Of a DNA stretch of 64,000 nucleotides, positions 7,944 to 16,680 are shown in pieces. A model generated the notes under the pieces. The model saw only the letters and a list, made by a program, of their open reading frames with translations. It was not told where the DNA came from and did no database searches. Position 1 is the stretch's first letter, and every line of letters begins with the position of its first letter. The DNA is from Chryseobacterium taklimakanense (GTDB lineage: Bacteria > Bacteroidota > Bacteroidia > Flavobacteriales > Weeksellaceae): NCBI RefSeq assembly GCF_900187185.1, contig NZ_LT906465.1, forward strand, positions 248,001 to 312,000. Reading direction: 5' to 3'. The position numbers and the translations under genes were made by a program.

Positions 7944-8623
7944 AATTGCGGCAGTTTTCTGGCGTTGATCATTTCGCGTTTTCCCGGTGGACCAGCTTTT
8001 TTTTCAACCTCAAAACCTAACTCCTGAAGGTTTCTTCTCACGCTTCCTTTCGATGCATATGTCGTAAGCAATCCATTGGTCTTCATCTTATCGGCAACCA
8101 TTTTAAATAAAGGCTTCTCCCAAAGGTCTGGCTGTACGCGTGCCCCGAAGCAGTCGTAGTAAACCAAATCTATTGGTGGGATCTCGAGATTTTCAAGCTG
8201 ATAGAAATCACATTCAAATTTAGTTAAATAGAAATTGGGAATAATCTCTACGGGTGTATTCCATTCTGAATGGTGAATTTTCTCGTTAATTTCCGTTATT
8301 TTTTTGTTGCTAAAAAGCGAAGGGTAGTCGAGCTGTTCAACTTCTGTTAATAAAACGGGGTATTTTTCAAGAGTAAAATAGTGAAAAATATGATTTTTAT
8401 CAGTTTTTAAAAATTCATTAATGGTAACTAAAACATTCAGACCTGTGCCAAAACCGAGTTCTAAAATATTAATTTCGTAATCATCGACTAGATTTAGTCC
8501 ATTTTTGATAAATACATGTTCGGCTTCCTGCAAAGCACCGTGACCGGAGTGGTAACCTTCGTTCATTTCATTGATAAACAAGGTCTTACTACCGTCATTT
8601 GTGGTCTTAATCTTTCTTTTCAT
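7940..8623 (-). CDS. mnmD: tRNA U34 mnm5s2U methyltransferase, MnmD type
   Basis: The 227 residues match the stand-alone methyltransferase half of MnmC. The SAM-binding loop is ILELGFGTGLNVL near residue 52, and the family motif LVYYDCFGARVQPDLW, with the catalytic Asp region, sits near residue 153. A C-terminal KKAGPPGKREMINA block is characteristic. MnmD adds the last methyl group to the wobble uridine of tRNAs for Lys, Glu and Gln. In Bacteroidota the oxidase half (MnmC1) is usually absent or encoded elsewhere; none is seen here. It is first in an operon with the NUDIX hydrolase. The element TAAATTTG (8644-8637, minus strand) is a possible promoter very close to the start. Confidence 0.92.
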   Translation of the reverse strand: MKRKIKTTNDGSKTLFINEMNEGYHSGHGALQEAEHVFIKNGLNLVDDYEINILELGFGTGLNVLVTINEFLKTDKNHIFHYFTLEKYPVLLTEVEQLDYPSLFSNKKITEINEKIHHSEWNTPVEIIPNFYLTKFECDFYQLENLEIPPIDLVYYDCFGARVQPDLWEKPLFKMVADKMKTNGLLTTYASKGSVRRNLQELGFEVEKKAGPPGKREMINARKLPQL

Positions 8624-8706
8624 AACAAATATTTGGCAAATTTAAATTAAATCTTTACATTTATAAAATTAAATTATACTTGTTAAAATTAAATTATTTT
8701 CAAAAA

Positions 8707-9780
8707 ATGATAATTCAAAAATCAGACAATCCGAGAATTGGATCTTTTGATCCTGAAAACTATTCATTTGGTGACCATTTTATTGACCACATGATCATTT
8801 GTGAATACGAAAACGGCCAATGGGGCGAACCTAAGTTAATGCCATATGGACCGCTTCCTTTTTCACCTGCAAATATGGCTTTCAACTATGGGCAGGCTTG
8901 TTTTGAAGGGATGAAGGCTTACAAAGATAAGAATGGAGACGTTTTTCTGTTCAGACCGGAAAAGAATTTTGAACGTATCAATAAATCTGCAACCAGACTT
9001 GCGATGCCGGAAGTTCCGGAAGAAGCTTTTATGCAGGGACTGAAAGTGCTGATAGATGCCGACAGAGACTGGGTGCCGCATGGCGAAGGAAAATCCCTGT
9101 ACATTCGCCCGCTGATTTTTGCTACTGAAGAAGCCCTTAAAGCAAGGATTTCCACAAAATATATGTTTGCGATTGTAGCATCACCTGCAAAGAGTTATTA
9201 CTCAGCACCGGTTTCAGTAAAAATTTCTGATTATTACTCCAGAGCATCCAGCGGTGGTGTTGGTTTTGCAAAAGCTGCAGGAAATTATGCGGCGTCTTTT
9301 TACCCTACAAAACTGGCCAATGAGGAAGGCTATGAACAGATCATCTGGACTGACGATGCCACCCATGAAAATTTCGAGGAAAGCGGTACGATGAATGTTT
9401 TCGTAAGAATAAACGATACGATTTATACGCCTGCAACATCTGATAAAATTTTGGATGGCGTGACCAGAGACAGCTTCATCCAGCTTGCAAAAAAGAGAGG
9501 AATCGAAGTTGTGGTAGGTGATGTGAAAGTGAAAGATGTGATCGCAGCGCACGAACGCGGAGAACTGAAAGAGGTTTGGGGCGTAGGTACCGCAGTTGTG
9601 ACCAGTGTTTTCGAAGCTATCGGTTACAAGGACAAAAAATATGATCTGCCTAAACTTTCTGCGGAAGAGAGCTATGCTCTGACATTGCAAAGAGATTTGG
9701 TCGCGATCCAAACCAATAATGCTGAAGATCCTTTCGGATGGAGGGTTTTGGTTGAGAAAAACATTCTGGAAACTGTATAA
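8707..9780 (+). CDS. ilvE: Branched-chain amino acid aminotransferase
   Basis: I chose the ATG at 8707; a TTG 27 bases earlier would add a non-conserved tail. The 357-residue product is a fold-type IV PLP enzyme of the long (eukaryote-like) BCAT class: FNYGQACFEGMKAYK, the lysine-containing segment around GNYAASFYPTK, EESGTMNVF and GTAVVTSVFE are all present. It makes or degrades Leu, Ile and Val by transamination with glutamate/2-oxoglutarate. It is monocistronic, with a terminator 25 bases after the stop and a divergent mnmD upstream. No leader peptide or T-box is visible. Confidence 0.96.
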   Translation: MIIQKSDNPRIGSFDPENYSFGDHFIDHMIICEYENGQWGEPKLMPYGPLPFSPANMAFNYGQACFEGMKAYKDKNGDVFLFRPEKNFERINKSATRLAMPEVPEEAFMQGLKVLIDADRDWVPHGEGKSLYIRPLIFATEEALKARISTKYMFAIVASPAKSYYSAPVSVKISDYYSRASSGGVGFAKAAGNYAASFYPTKLANEEGYEQIIWTDDATHENFEESGTMNVFVRINDTIYTPATSDKILDGVTRDSFIQLAKKRGIEVVVGDVKVKDVIAAHERGELKEVWGVGTAVVTSVFEAIGYKDKKYDLPKLSAEESYALTLQRDLVAIQTNNAEDPFGWRVLVEKNILETV

Positions 9781-9804
9781 AATTACACGATATAAGCGAA
9801 ATCT

Positions 9805-9835
9805 GCCGGGAATTGATCCCGGCTTTTATTTTTAA
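9805..9835 (+). terminator. Terminator of ilvE
   Basis: GCCGGGA (9805-9811) pairs with TCCCGGC (9817-9823) around a five-base loop and is followed by a T-rich tail. Confidence 0.9.
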
Positions 9836-9853
9836 ACTTTCGATAAAAATCAG

Positions 9854-9861
9854 TATTTTCG
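9854..9861 (+). promoter_or_regulatory. Promoter core for the gldI-like operon
   Basis: TATTTTCG differs by one base from TAnnTTTG and lies 12 bases before the gldI start. Its placement after the ilvE terminator and before the chosen ATG supports the start at 9873 rather than one further upstream. Confidence 0.45.
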
Positions 9862-9872
9862 CAGAGGTTTTT

Positions 9873-10379
9873 ATGAAGAAAATTTTTTGGTTTTTGCCGG
9901 TCATAATCTTCTCTTGCACCAAACAGCCAGTGCATCCGCCAGTTGGCAGTGTGCTGTCTCAGAAAGATTTGCAGGTATCCAAAGACCGGTCCCGTTCGCT
10001 GTACGAGCTGGAAAGAAAACAGATTACCGACTGGATTGCTCAGCAGAACAAAAAATATTATGTGAACGGTTTAGGATACTGGATCGACAAAGATCTTTCG
10101 CAAAACCTGAAAAGAAAGGATGGCGAGCGACTGTCTTACCAATATGAAATTTATGATTTCGACCGGGTGAAGATTTACGATGAACCGAAAACCGCAAAGG
10201 ATGTTTATTTAGGTAAATTCGAAGATTTAAAAGCCGTGGATGATGCTTTGCGATATCTGAAACCGGGGGAAGAAGCGACGCTATTGGTGCCTTCTTTGTT
10301 GGCTTACGGAACTTATGGCGATAATGATAAAATCCCGAACGATATGCCTTTAATTATAAAACTTACCGTAACTCACTGA
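9873..10379 (+). CDS. gldI: Lipoprotein FKBP-type PPIase, GldI-like
   Basis: I chose the ATG at 9873 because it gives a lipoprotein signal (MKKIFWFLPVIIFSC, lipobox Cys at residue 15); an upstream ATG at 9813 lies in the ilvE terminator. The 168-residue product has a C-terminal FKBP-like half ending EATLLVPSLLAYGTYGD and PLIIKLTV. In GldI-type proteins of Flavobacteriia this fold is a periplasmic peptidyl-prolyl isomerase linked to gliding and the type IX secretion machinery. Most species of this group are non-gliding, so a general secretion-folding role is more likely. It is cotranscribed with the PPIase fusion four bases downstream. Confidence 0.8.
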   Translation: MKKIFWFLPVIIFSCTKQPVHPPVGSVLSQKDLQVSKDRSRSLYELERKQITDWIAQQNKKYYVNGLGYWIDKDLSQNLKRKDGERLSYQYEIYDFDRVKIYDEPKTAKDVYLGKFEDLKAVDDALRYLKPGEEATLLVPSLLAYGTYGDNDKIPNDMPLIIKLTVTH

Positions 10380-10383
10380 AAAT

Positions 10384-11463
10384 ATGACGTTAAAATCCAG
10401 ATTATTTATCACGTTAGGGATGGCCTCCCTGATAAGTTGTACACCAATATATAAAAAAATGAACGTAGACAAAGAAATTTATGAAGGTCTGAATGACGGA
10501 CTGTATGCAAATCTGCAAACCTCGAAAGGGAATATGCTGGTAAAGCTGGAGGATAAAAAATCGCCGGTTACTGTAGCAAATTTCGTTGGCCTTGCAGAAG
10601 GTAAAATAGACAATAAAGCGAAAGGAAAAGGTGTTCCGTATTATGACGGCACGATTTTCCACAGGGTGATCGAGAATTTTATGATTCAGGGTGGTGATCC
10701 GCAGGGTACAGGAATGGGCGATCCGGGTTACAAATTCGAAGATGAAAAAAATGATCTGAAGCACACCGGGAAAGGAATTCTTTCCATGGCCAATTCAGGA
10801 CCAAACACCAACGGTTCACAGTTCTTCATCACACAGGTGGCTACACCTTGGTTAGACGGAAAACACACCATTTTCGGAAAAGTGGTAAGTGGTGAAAACA
10901 TCATTGATGAAATTGCCAAAGTAGAAAAAAACGCTCAGGACAAACCAAAAACTGATGTGGTTTTAGAGAAAGTTTCAATCTTCAGTAAAGGCGATGAGTA
11001 CAAGAGTTATGATGCTGCTAAAACCTTTAATGATGGAAAAGCCAAAATTCAGGAAAACAATAAAAATTTCGCTGCAAAACAGGAAGAAGCCGCTAAAAAA
11101 GAACTGGATGTACTGAAAGCGGGAATGGAAACCACACCGTCAGGATTAATGTATAAAATTAACAAGAAAGGAACGGGTAAAAAAGCAGAGAGAGGAAATA
11201 CCGTTTCTGTACATTATGCAGGAAGACTGACTAACGGAAACGAATTCGACAATTCGTTCAAAAGAGGTGAGCCTATTGAATTTCCTGTGGGTGCCGGAAT
11301 GGTGATCAGAGGTTGGGATGAAGGTTTACTGATGCTGAATGAAGGCGATGAAGCCAGATTCCTTATTCCACCAGATTTGGGTTACGGAGCGAGAGGTGCC
11401 GGAGGTGTTATTCCGCCAAACGCATGGTTGATCTTCGACGTGCAGCTTGTAAAAGTAAAGTAA
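10384..11463 (+). CDS. Lipoprotein with fused cyclophilin and FKBP PPIase domains
   Basis: This 359-residue protein has a lipobox near residue 19 (MASLISC). Residues about 40-200 are a cyclophilin, with FHRVIENFMIQGGDPQGTG, NSGPNTNGSQFFIT and WLDGKHTIFGKV. Residues about 265-359 are an FKBP, with VSVHYAGRLTNGNEFDNS, GMVIRGWDEGL and the end PPNAWLIFDVQLVKV. The linker is Lys/Glu/Ala-rich and probably helical. Both active sites look complete, giving two mechanistically different prolyl isomerases on one periplasmic or outer-membrane lipoprotein. It follows gldI by four bases and ends in a bidirectional terminator. Confidence 0.95.
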   Translation: MTLKSRLFITLGMASLISCTPIYKKMNVDKEIYEGLNDGLYANLQTSKGNMLVKLEDKKSPVTVANFVGLAEGKIDNKAKGKGVPYYDGTIFHRVIENFMIQGGDPQGTGMGDPGYKFEDEKNDLKHTGKGILSMANSGPNTNGSQFFITQVATPWLDGKHTIFGKVVSGENIIDEIAKVEKNAQDKPKTDVVLEKVSIFSKGDEYKSYDAAKTFNDGKAKIQENNKNFAAKQEEAAKKELDVLKAGMETTPSGLMYKINKKGTGKKAERGNTVSVHYAGRLTNGNEFDNSFKRGEPIEFPVGAGMVIRGWDEGLLMLNEGDEARFLIPPDLGYGARGAGGVIPPNAWLIFDVQLVKVK

Positions 11464-11484
11464 TAATATAGATAAAAACTGAAG

Positions 11485-11516
11485 AAAGACACATCACCTC
11501 AATGTGTCTTTTTTTA
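11485..11516. terminator. Bidirectional terminator between PPIase fusion and M28 peptidase
   Basis: AAAGACACAT and ATGTGTCTTT form a ten-pair stem with A and T runs on either side, so it can serve both convergent genes. Confidence 0.85.
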
Positions 11517-11530
11517 TTCAATATAAATTT

Positions 11531-12886
11531 TTACCAATTTTTATCAATCATATAAACCAATTGGGTTAACACTATGGCGCCCATTAAAAGCTCACGCCGG
11601 TTGACTTTATCCAGTGTATCCTCATGAGTGTGGTGAATATCAAAATACCTTTGCGGATCAGGGAAAAGTCCCGCAAGAGGAACGCCAATCTGTTTTAGCG
11701 GTCCTATATCTACACCGCTGTGCCTTTTCTCAAAATCATAAATGCCGTACGGCAAAAACAGGTTCGACCATGCTTTGATCTGATTGATTTTATCCTGAGG
11801 CATATCCATCGCAATGCCTCTTGGTGAAAATCCGCCGGCATCACTTTCTATGGCAAAAAGGTGTTTTTCACCCGATTTCTTTACTTCTTCCAGGTATTTG
11901 TAGCCGCCCTTCACGCCGTTTTCTTCGTTCGCATAGCAAATGACGCGGATGGTATGATTGTTCTGAATTCCCAACCTTTTGAAAGTTCGCAAAACCTCTA
12001 TACTTTGCACAATTCCAGAACCGTCATCGTGAGCGCCTTCGCCCACATCCCAGGAATCCAGATGTCCGGCAGCGATGATTACTGAGTTGTCTTTTTTACC
12101 GGTAAGTTCGCCGATTACAGAGTAGGAAAGCTTGTCTGCCTTCATTCCGCAGTTAGAGTTCAGTTTTGCGGTAACTTTTTGTGATTTTAAAAGTTTCGCC
12201 AACTCATCAGCAGAATGATTGCCGATAGCTGCTGCCGGAACTTTGACAACATTATCTTCGTATCTTAGTGATCCGGTGTGCGGCTCATCATCAAACGCTG
12301 AAGAAAGCGAACGGATAATGGCTGCTTTGCCGCTTTTCTTAGCAACTTCTGAAGCCGCATTGCGCCTGTAGATTCCGGCTTCGCCATAAGCCTTAAAAGG
12401 TTCTACATAATCGTGGCGCCATTCGAAATTGAAAAATACAATCTTTCCTTTAACCTGATTTTCGCTTAATTTTTTAAACTCATCGAAGGTATTTACCATC
12501 AGTATTTCCCCGGTTAAATCTTTTCCACCTGTTCCTTCAGAATTTCCCAGAGACAGCATTTTGACAGATTTCCAGCCGCCGTTGCCGGTCTTTATATGCA
12601 GAGATTCTTTGCCGCGTACCCAAACCGGAACCATCACTTCCTGGAGCCATACTTTGTCTGCCCCCGCTTCCCTTAGTTTGGCCTCGGCCCATTTTACTGC
12701 TTTATCATAGTTTGCAGAACCGCTCAGCCGGTTGCCGACGCCTTTTGTAAGTTCAGTAAGATCTCTGTAAGCTTCGCCTTTAACCAAAATGTGATCCGAT
12801 ATTTTTTTAAACTGAAGCGAATCGGCCTGGCTCTGAGCAAATAAAAATCCGCCCAAAAAGAGCGGAAGTATCAGTAATTTCTTCAT
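11531..12886 (-). CDS. Secreted M28-family metallopeptidase
   Basis: I chose the ATG at 12886, which puts the basic MKKLLILPLFLGGFLFAQS signal peptide at the N-terminus; an ATG 18 bases earlier adds six residues. The mature protein of about 430 residues carries the M28 zinc set: H and D in AGHLDSWDVGEGAHDDGSG, the catalytic Glu in YANEENGVKGGY, D in ESDAGGF and the last His in DIHHTHEDT. A protease-associated-type insert precedes the catalytic part. It likely acts in the periplasm or outside the cell as an aminopeptidase or carboxypeptidase. It is the last gene of the serC-serA-DUF1015 run, 31 bases downstream, and may be cotranscribed. Confidence 0.93.
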   Translation of the reverse strand: MKKLLILPLFLGGFLFAQSQADSLQFKKISDHILVKGEAYRDLTELTKGVGNRLSGSANYDKAVKWAEAKLREAGADKVWLQEVMVPVWVRGKESLHIKTGNGGWKSVKMLSLGNSEGTGGKDLTGEILMVNTFDEFKKLSENQVKGKIVFFNFEWRHDYVEPFKAYGEAGIYRRNAASEVAKKSGKAAIIRSLSSAFDDEPHTGSLRYEDNVVKVPAAAIGNHSADELAKLLKSQKVTAKLNSNCGMKADKLSYSVIGELTGKKDNSVIIAAGHLDSWDVGEGAHDDGSGIVQSIEVLRTFKRLGIQNNHTIRVICYANEENGVKGGYKYLEEVKKSGEKHLFAIESDAGGFSPRGIAMDMPQDKINQIKAWSNLFLPYGIYDFEKRHSGVDIGPLKQIGVPLAGLFPDPQRYFDIHHTHEDTLDKVNRRELLMGAIVLTQLVYMIDKNW

Positions 12887-12917
12887 AGTCTTTTTTATAA
12901 ACACTAAATTAGAAAAT

Positions 12918-14159
12918 TTATTTCATATCATACATCACCAGCGCCGTAACTAATTTTGGCTCGATGTAGGTACACTTGGGCGGCATACTGATTTTGTTGT
13001 CAGAAATTTTGATCATTTCATTGAAGCTTACCGGAAAAATTCCGAAGCCGGCCGCGAATTTTCCGCTGTCTACAACTTCTTTGATTTTCTTGATTCCTTC
13101 AACGGACGAATTGCCTTTCACATAATCAATTCTGTCCGAGCTGTCGGTATCTTCAATGTTCAAAATATCGTTAAAAACCAAACTGTCCAATAAATGGTGA
13201 TCAATGTGATTCATCGAAACAGTCGCAGAACGAAGTTCGTGTTTTACGTGAAGCGAATAAAATTTACCCTCCAGATACATCGAAATATGAAATTTCTGAG
13301 AAGGGTAGTAGGGTGTTTCATTCTTTTCGTGAATATTGAAGGATTTTTCCAGAGATTTTAAAAATTTCTGAGGCGAAAGCCCGTTCAGATCACGAACAAC
13401 ACGGTTGTAGTCATGAATTTTTATCGACTGGTTCGAAACGATAAAGCTGAACACGAAATTATAAGGCTCAGTTCCCGTATGTTTTTTGTTTTTCTCTTTC
13501 TGATGCTTGGCATTAAGCGCAGTGGAGCCAATTCTGTGGTGTCCGTCAGCGATGTAGAAAGCTTCCACATTGTCCAGGACCTCTTTCAGCTGCTGCATTT
13601 TCAGGCGGTTATCAATGCGCCAGATTTTATGTTTAATACCTTTGCTGTCTTCATAATTCAGTATGGGAACATTTTTTTCCTCATGGCTCATTAAAAGTTC
13701 CACTTTGGAATTTGCGGGGTAGGTCAGCAACACAGGTTCCGCCTGCAGATTCACTTTTTCAAGATAATAAGCTAGTTTTTCCTTCTTTTGGGGGATGGTG
13801 CTTTCGTGCCGTTTTATTTTGCCGTTCCAGAAATCCTCAACGGAAGTTAGGCCTAACAGCCCTCTGAAAACAGACTTGTTAGGATAAATTTGTTCGTAAA
13901 GATAATAGGCAGAAGAATCCTGAACCAGCTTTTTTTCTTCTAAAAGTTCCTCAAAATTGGTTCTTATTTTCCGCAGGTTCCGGTCAAGGTCTTTGGATTT
14001 GCTTACTACGTAAGGCTTGATCATTTGGATATATGAAGAATCCTCCTGAGCTTTCTTAGCGATTTCTTCCTGCGAAAAATTATCTATAGGGTGTGTGGGA
14101 AAGCGATCAACATAATCATCGCTTGGCCTTATACCTCTAAAAGGTTTAAATATAGGCAT
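12918..14159 (-). CDS. DUF1015 protein, candidate serine kinase
   Basis: This 413-residue protein of the DUF1015 family begins PIFKPFRGIRPSDDYVDRF and carries the two family blocks RHEST at 117-121 and IADGHHRIGSTAL around 205-213. The DGHHR motif resembles the ParB/SerK-type kinase motif of free-serine kinases. It lies three bases downstream of the serA-like gene and in the same operon as serC, which supports a job in phosphoserine metabolism. The family assignment is firm. Serine kinase activity is inference from motif plus context, and I know of no proof in this lineage. No phosphoserine phosphatase gene accompanies it here. Confidence 0.85.
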   Translation of the reverse strand: MPIFKPFRGIRPSDDYVDRFPTHPIDNFSQEEIAKKAQEDSSYIQMIKPYVVSKSKDLDRNLRKIRTNFEELLEEKKLVQDSSAYYLYEQIYPNKSVFRGLLGLTSVEDFWNGKIKRHESTIPQKKEKLAYYLEKVNLQAEPVLLTYPANSKVELLMSHEEKNVPILNYEDSKGIKHKIWRIDNRLKMQQLKEVLDNVEAFYIADGHHRIGSTALNAKHQKEKNKKHTGTEPYNFVFSFIVSNQSIKIHDYNRVVRDLNGLSPQKFLKSLEKSFNIHEKNETPYYPSQKFHISMYLEGKFYSLHVKHELRSATVSMNHIDHHLLDSLVFNDILNIEDTDSSDRIDYVKGNSSVEGIKKIKEVVDSGKFAAGFGIFPVSFNEMIKISDNKISMPPKCTYIEPKLVTALVMYDMK

Positions 14160-14162
14160 AGA

Positions 14163-15125
14163 TCAATCTAGTTTCTTTTTCAGTTCAATAATTTGGGCTG
14201 CGAGCTCGGTTCCTATTTTCTCCTGTGCATCCAGCGTATTTCCACCAAGGTGTGGGGAAAGTGAAAGCTGAGGGTTCATCAGGAGCGTCAACTCAGGATT
14301 GGGTTCATTTTCAAACACATCCAGTGCAGCACCTTTTACTATTCCTTGCTCAATGGCACTGATCAGGGCAACTTCGTTGATGACGCCGCCTCTTGCGGTA
14401 TTTACGATAAAAATACCCTCTTTCATCATTTCAAATTGCGGCGAATCGATGATGTATTCGTCAGTTTTGGGGGTGTTTATGCTTAAAAAATCAAGGTCTT
14501 TCAAAAAGGCTTCCGTATCGTTTGTGGAAGTAACCTCGAAATTTATATTTTGGCCGTCAAAAAAATGAATAGAGATGGTTTCAGTTTTTGGCTTTCTGGT
14601 TAAAACTTTAATTTTCATTCCCAGAGAAATTCCAATCTTCACAACTTCTTTCCCAATGCCGCCAAAACCAATGACTCCTAAGGTTTTGCCTTCCAGCTCC
14701 ACAGCTTTTGAGTAGGATTTCTTCAGTGAATCAAACTTTGTATCGCCCTCCAGCGGCATCATTCGGTTCGATTCGTGAAGAAACCGGGCCAACGAAAAGA
14801 AATGTGCAAAAACCATTTCTGCCACAGAACGCGATGAAGCTGAAGGTGTATTGATTACGTAAATTCCCTTGTTACGGGCATATTCCACATCGATATTATC
14901 CATCCCAACGCCACCTCTGCCGATTATTTTTAGTGAGGGACAGGCATCAATTAATGGCTGTCTGACTTTCGTGGCGCTCCGTACCAAAAGAACATCTACC
15001 TGATTTTCATTAATGAAATTCTCAAGATGCTCCTGGGCAACTTTATGTTCCAGAAGCTCGATGCCAGCTTCTTTCAGTGCAATTTCACCAGCTTTTGAAA
15101 TACCGTCGTTTGCTAAAACTTTCAT
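14163..15125 (-). CDS. serA: D-3-phosphoglycerate dehydrogenase-like 2-hydroxyacid dehydrogenase
   Basis: This is a 320-residue short-type dehydrogenase without a C-terminal ACT regulatory domain. The Rossmann fingerprint is LGVIGFGGIGKEVVKIG near residue 150. The catalytic triad is visible as Arg in NTARGGVINE, Glu in FENEPNPE and His in SPHLGGNTLDAQ, and the substrate loop is GRGGVGMDNID. It oxidises 3-phosphoglycerate with NAD in the first step of serine synthesis; the neighbouring serC makes that substrate the likeliest. Without an ACT domain it should not be inhibited by serine in the usual way. It starts 19 bases after the serC stop. Confidence 0.92.
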   Translation of the reverse strand: MKVLANDGISKAGEIALKEAGIELLEHKVAQEHLENFINENQVDVLLVRSATKVRQPLIDACPSLKIIGRGGVGMDNIDVEYARNKGIYVINTPSASSRSVAEMVFAHFFSLARFLHESNRMMPLEGDTKFDSLKKSYSKAVELEGKTLGVIGFGGIGKEVVKIGISLGMKIKVLTRKPKTETISIHFFDGQNINFEVTSTNDTEAFLKDLDFLSINTPKTDEYIIDSPQFEMMKEGIFIVNTARGGVINEVALISAIEQGIVKGAALDVFENEPNPELTLLMNPQLSLSPHLGGNTLDAQEKIGTELAAQIIELKKKLD

Positions 15126-15144
15126 TTGGTTTTTTTGACTTATA

Positions 15145-16206
15145 TTACGAAATCGATTTCATTACATCCACCAGGACCTGCACGCTTTCAATATTTAAAG
15201 CGTTGTAAAGGCTGGCTCTGTAACCGCCCAGGCTTCTGTGTCCGTTCAGTCCGCTGATGCCGGCAGCTTTCCATGCATTATCAAACGCTTCCTTTTTATT
15301 TTCATCCAGTATTTTGAAAGAAACATTCATAAAGGAACGGTCCTCTTTTTTGGCAAATCCCACGAACAGTGGGTTTCTGTCAATTTCATCATAGATCAGT
15401 TTGGCTTTCGCAATATTCCTTTGTTCAGCAGCTTCAATTCCACCATTGTTTTCCAGATGCTGCAGGGTCAGCAACGTTGCGTACACCGGGAATACTGGCG
15501 GTGTGTTGTACATCGATTCTTTTTCAATATGTTTCTGATAATCTAACATTGAAAAGATATCGCGGCCGGTTTTTCCTAAAATTTCCTTTTTCACCACAAC
15601 TACGGTAACACCTGCAGGCCCCATGTTTTTCTGTGCACCGGCGTACATTAAGTCAAATTTAGAATAATCCCTGGCGTTGCTGAAAATATCTGAAGACATA
15701 TCGCAAACCATAACTGTATCCACTTCAGGAAACTCATGCATTTGAGTTCCGTAGATGGTATTGTTGGATGTACAGTGGAAATAATCGTAATCTGATCCCA
15801 CTTTATAATCTTTCGGAATATAAGAGTATTGATCTTCCTTGGAAGAACTCACAATATCTACAGTTCCCAGTTTTTTAGCTTCTTTGATCGCTCCCGCAGC
15901 CCACGTTCCGGTGTCAAGATATGCCGCTTTACCGTTTTCCGATTTCATAAGATTCAGTGGAACCATAGCAAACTGAAGACTGGCACCACCGCCAAGAAAG
16001 AGAACTTCATATTCGTCGCCCAGTTTCATCAGCCTTTTTACGATTGCTCTTGCTTCGTCCATCACAGGGACAAAATCTTTGCTGCGGTGAGAAATTTCGA
16101 GCAGTGAAAGTCCGATGCCGTTAAAATCCAGAATGGCTTCTGCAGATTTCTGAAAAACTTCCTGCGGAAGAATACACGGCCCGGCGCTGAAATTATGTTT
16201 TTTCAT
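15145..16206 (-). CDS. serC: Phosphoserine aminotransferase
   Basis: This 353-residue fold-type I PLP enzyme converts 3-phosphohydroxypyruvate and glutamate to phosphoserine. Diagnostic segments are NFSAGPCILPQEVF at the N-terminus, LFLGGGASLQFAMVPLN, CDMSSDIFSN and the PLP lysine in YAGAQKNMGPAGVTVV, with LNGHRSLGGYRASLYNAL near the end. It leads the serC-serA-DUF1015 run. The ferredoxin upstream on the same strand is separated by a clear terminator, so serC probably has its own promoter in the 16207-16265 gap. Confidence 0.97.
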   Translation of the reverse strand: MKKHNFSAGPCILPQEVFQKSAEAILDFNGIGLSLLEISHRSKDFVPVMDEARAIVKRLMKLGDEYEVLFLGGGASLQFAMVPLNLMKSENGKAAYLDTGTWAAGAIKEAKKLGTVDIVSSSKEDQYSYIPKDYKVGSDYDYFHCTSNNTIYGTQMHEFPEVDTVMVCDMSSDIFSNARDYSKFDLMYAGAQKNMGPAGVTVVVVKKEILGKTGRDIFSMLDYQKHIEKESMYNTPPVFPVYATLLTLQHLENNGGIEAAEQRNIAKAKLIYDEIDRNPLFVGFAKKEDRSFMNVSFKILDENKKEAFDNAWKAAGISGLNGHRSLGGYRASLYNALNIESVQVLVDVMKSIS

Positions 16207-16265
16207 ATTTAAGTTTTTTGTTAGGATTTTCCTGTTTTTTTTAAGTGATTAAAGGCCTGAACTGG

Positions 16266-16294
16266 TGAAAAAAATGCCTCACAAAAGAGGCATT
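16266..16294 (-). terminator. Terminator of the ferredoxin gene
   Basis: On the minus strand AATGCCTC (16294-16287) and GAGGCATT (16280-16273) pair around a six-base loop and are followed by a T run, just past the ferredoxin stop. Confidence 0.85.
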
Positions 16295-16301
16295 GAATTT
16301 T

Positions 16302-16652
16302 TTATTCATTGTGAAGAAAGGCTTTTTTAGCCAGCAAACTTTCTTCCGATTCTACATGGTCTTCATCCGGCACGCAGCAGTCTACAGGACAAACTGCGGC
16401 ACACTGCGGTTCCTCATGGAAGCCTTTACATTCGGTACATTTATCAGTAACAATGAAATACACATCATCGCTCACGGGTTCCTGTGGCGCGTCAGCATCC
16501 ACGGTCAGTCCGGATTTCAGCGTTACCATTCCTTTCAGAGCGGTTCCGTCAGAAGCTTTCCAGTCCACAGCACCTTCATAGATTGCGTTGTTTGGACACT
16601 CGGGCTCGCAAGCTCCGCAATTGATACATTCATCTGTTATTTTAATCGCCAT
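16302..16652 (-). CDS. 2[4Fe-4S] ferredoxin
   Basis: The 116 residues contain two cysteine clusters: CINCGACEPECP near the N-terminus, and CTECKGFHEEPQCAAVCPVD around residues 73-92. The wider spacing of the second cluster is typical of the Alvin/YfhL-type dicluster ferredoxins. The protein is very acidic, as expected of a low-potential electron carrier. It is transcribed away from the acyl-CoA reductase gene, with which it shares a palindromic promoter, hinting at joint use. The redox partner cannot be named from the sequence. Confidence 0.93.
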   Translation of the reverse strand: MAIKITDECINCGACEPECPNNAIYEGAVDWKASDGTALKGMVTLKSGLTVDADAPQEPVSDDVYFIVTDKCTECKGFHEEPQCAAVCPVDCCVPDEDHVESEESLLAKKAFLHNE

Positions 16653-16670
16653 TGCTGATTTTTATTTGTT

Positions 16671-16678
16671 TAAATTTG
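16671..16678 (+). promoter_or_regulatory. Promoter core for the acyl-CoA reductase gene
   Basis: TAAATTTG is an exact TAnnTTTG match, with a TTG at 16652-16654 16 bases upstream as a -33 element. It forms the left half of the 18-base palindrome 16671-16688. Transcription would start near 16685, 30 bases before the ATG at 16716. Confidence 0.65.
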
Positions 16679-16680
16679 CG

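Noticed and set aside
9214-9711. 165-codon minus-strand frame inside ilvE
   Set aside because: Shadow of a well-supported aminotransferase gene.
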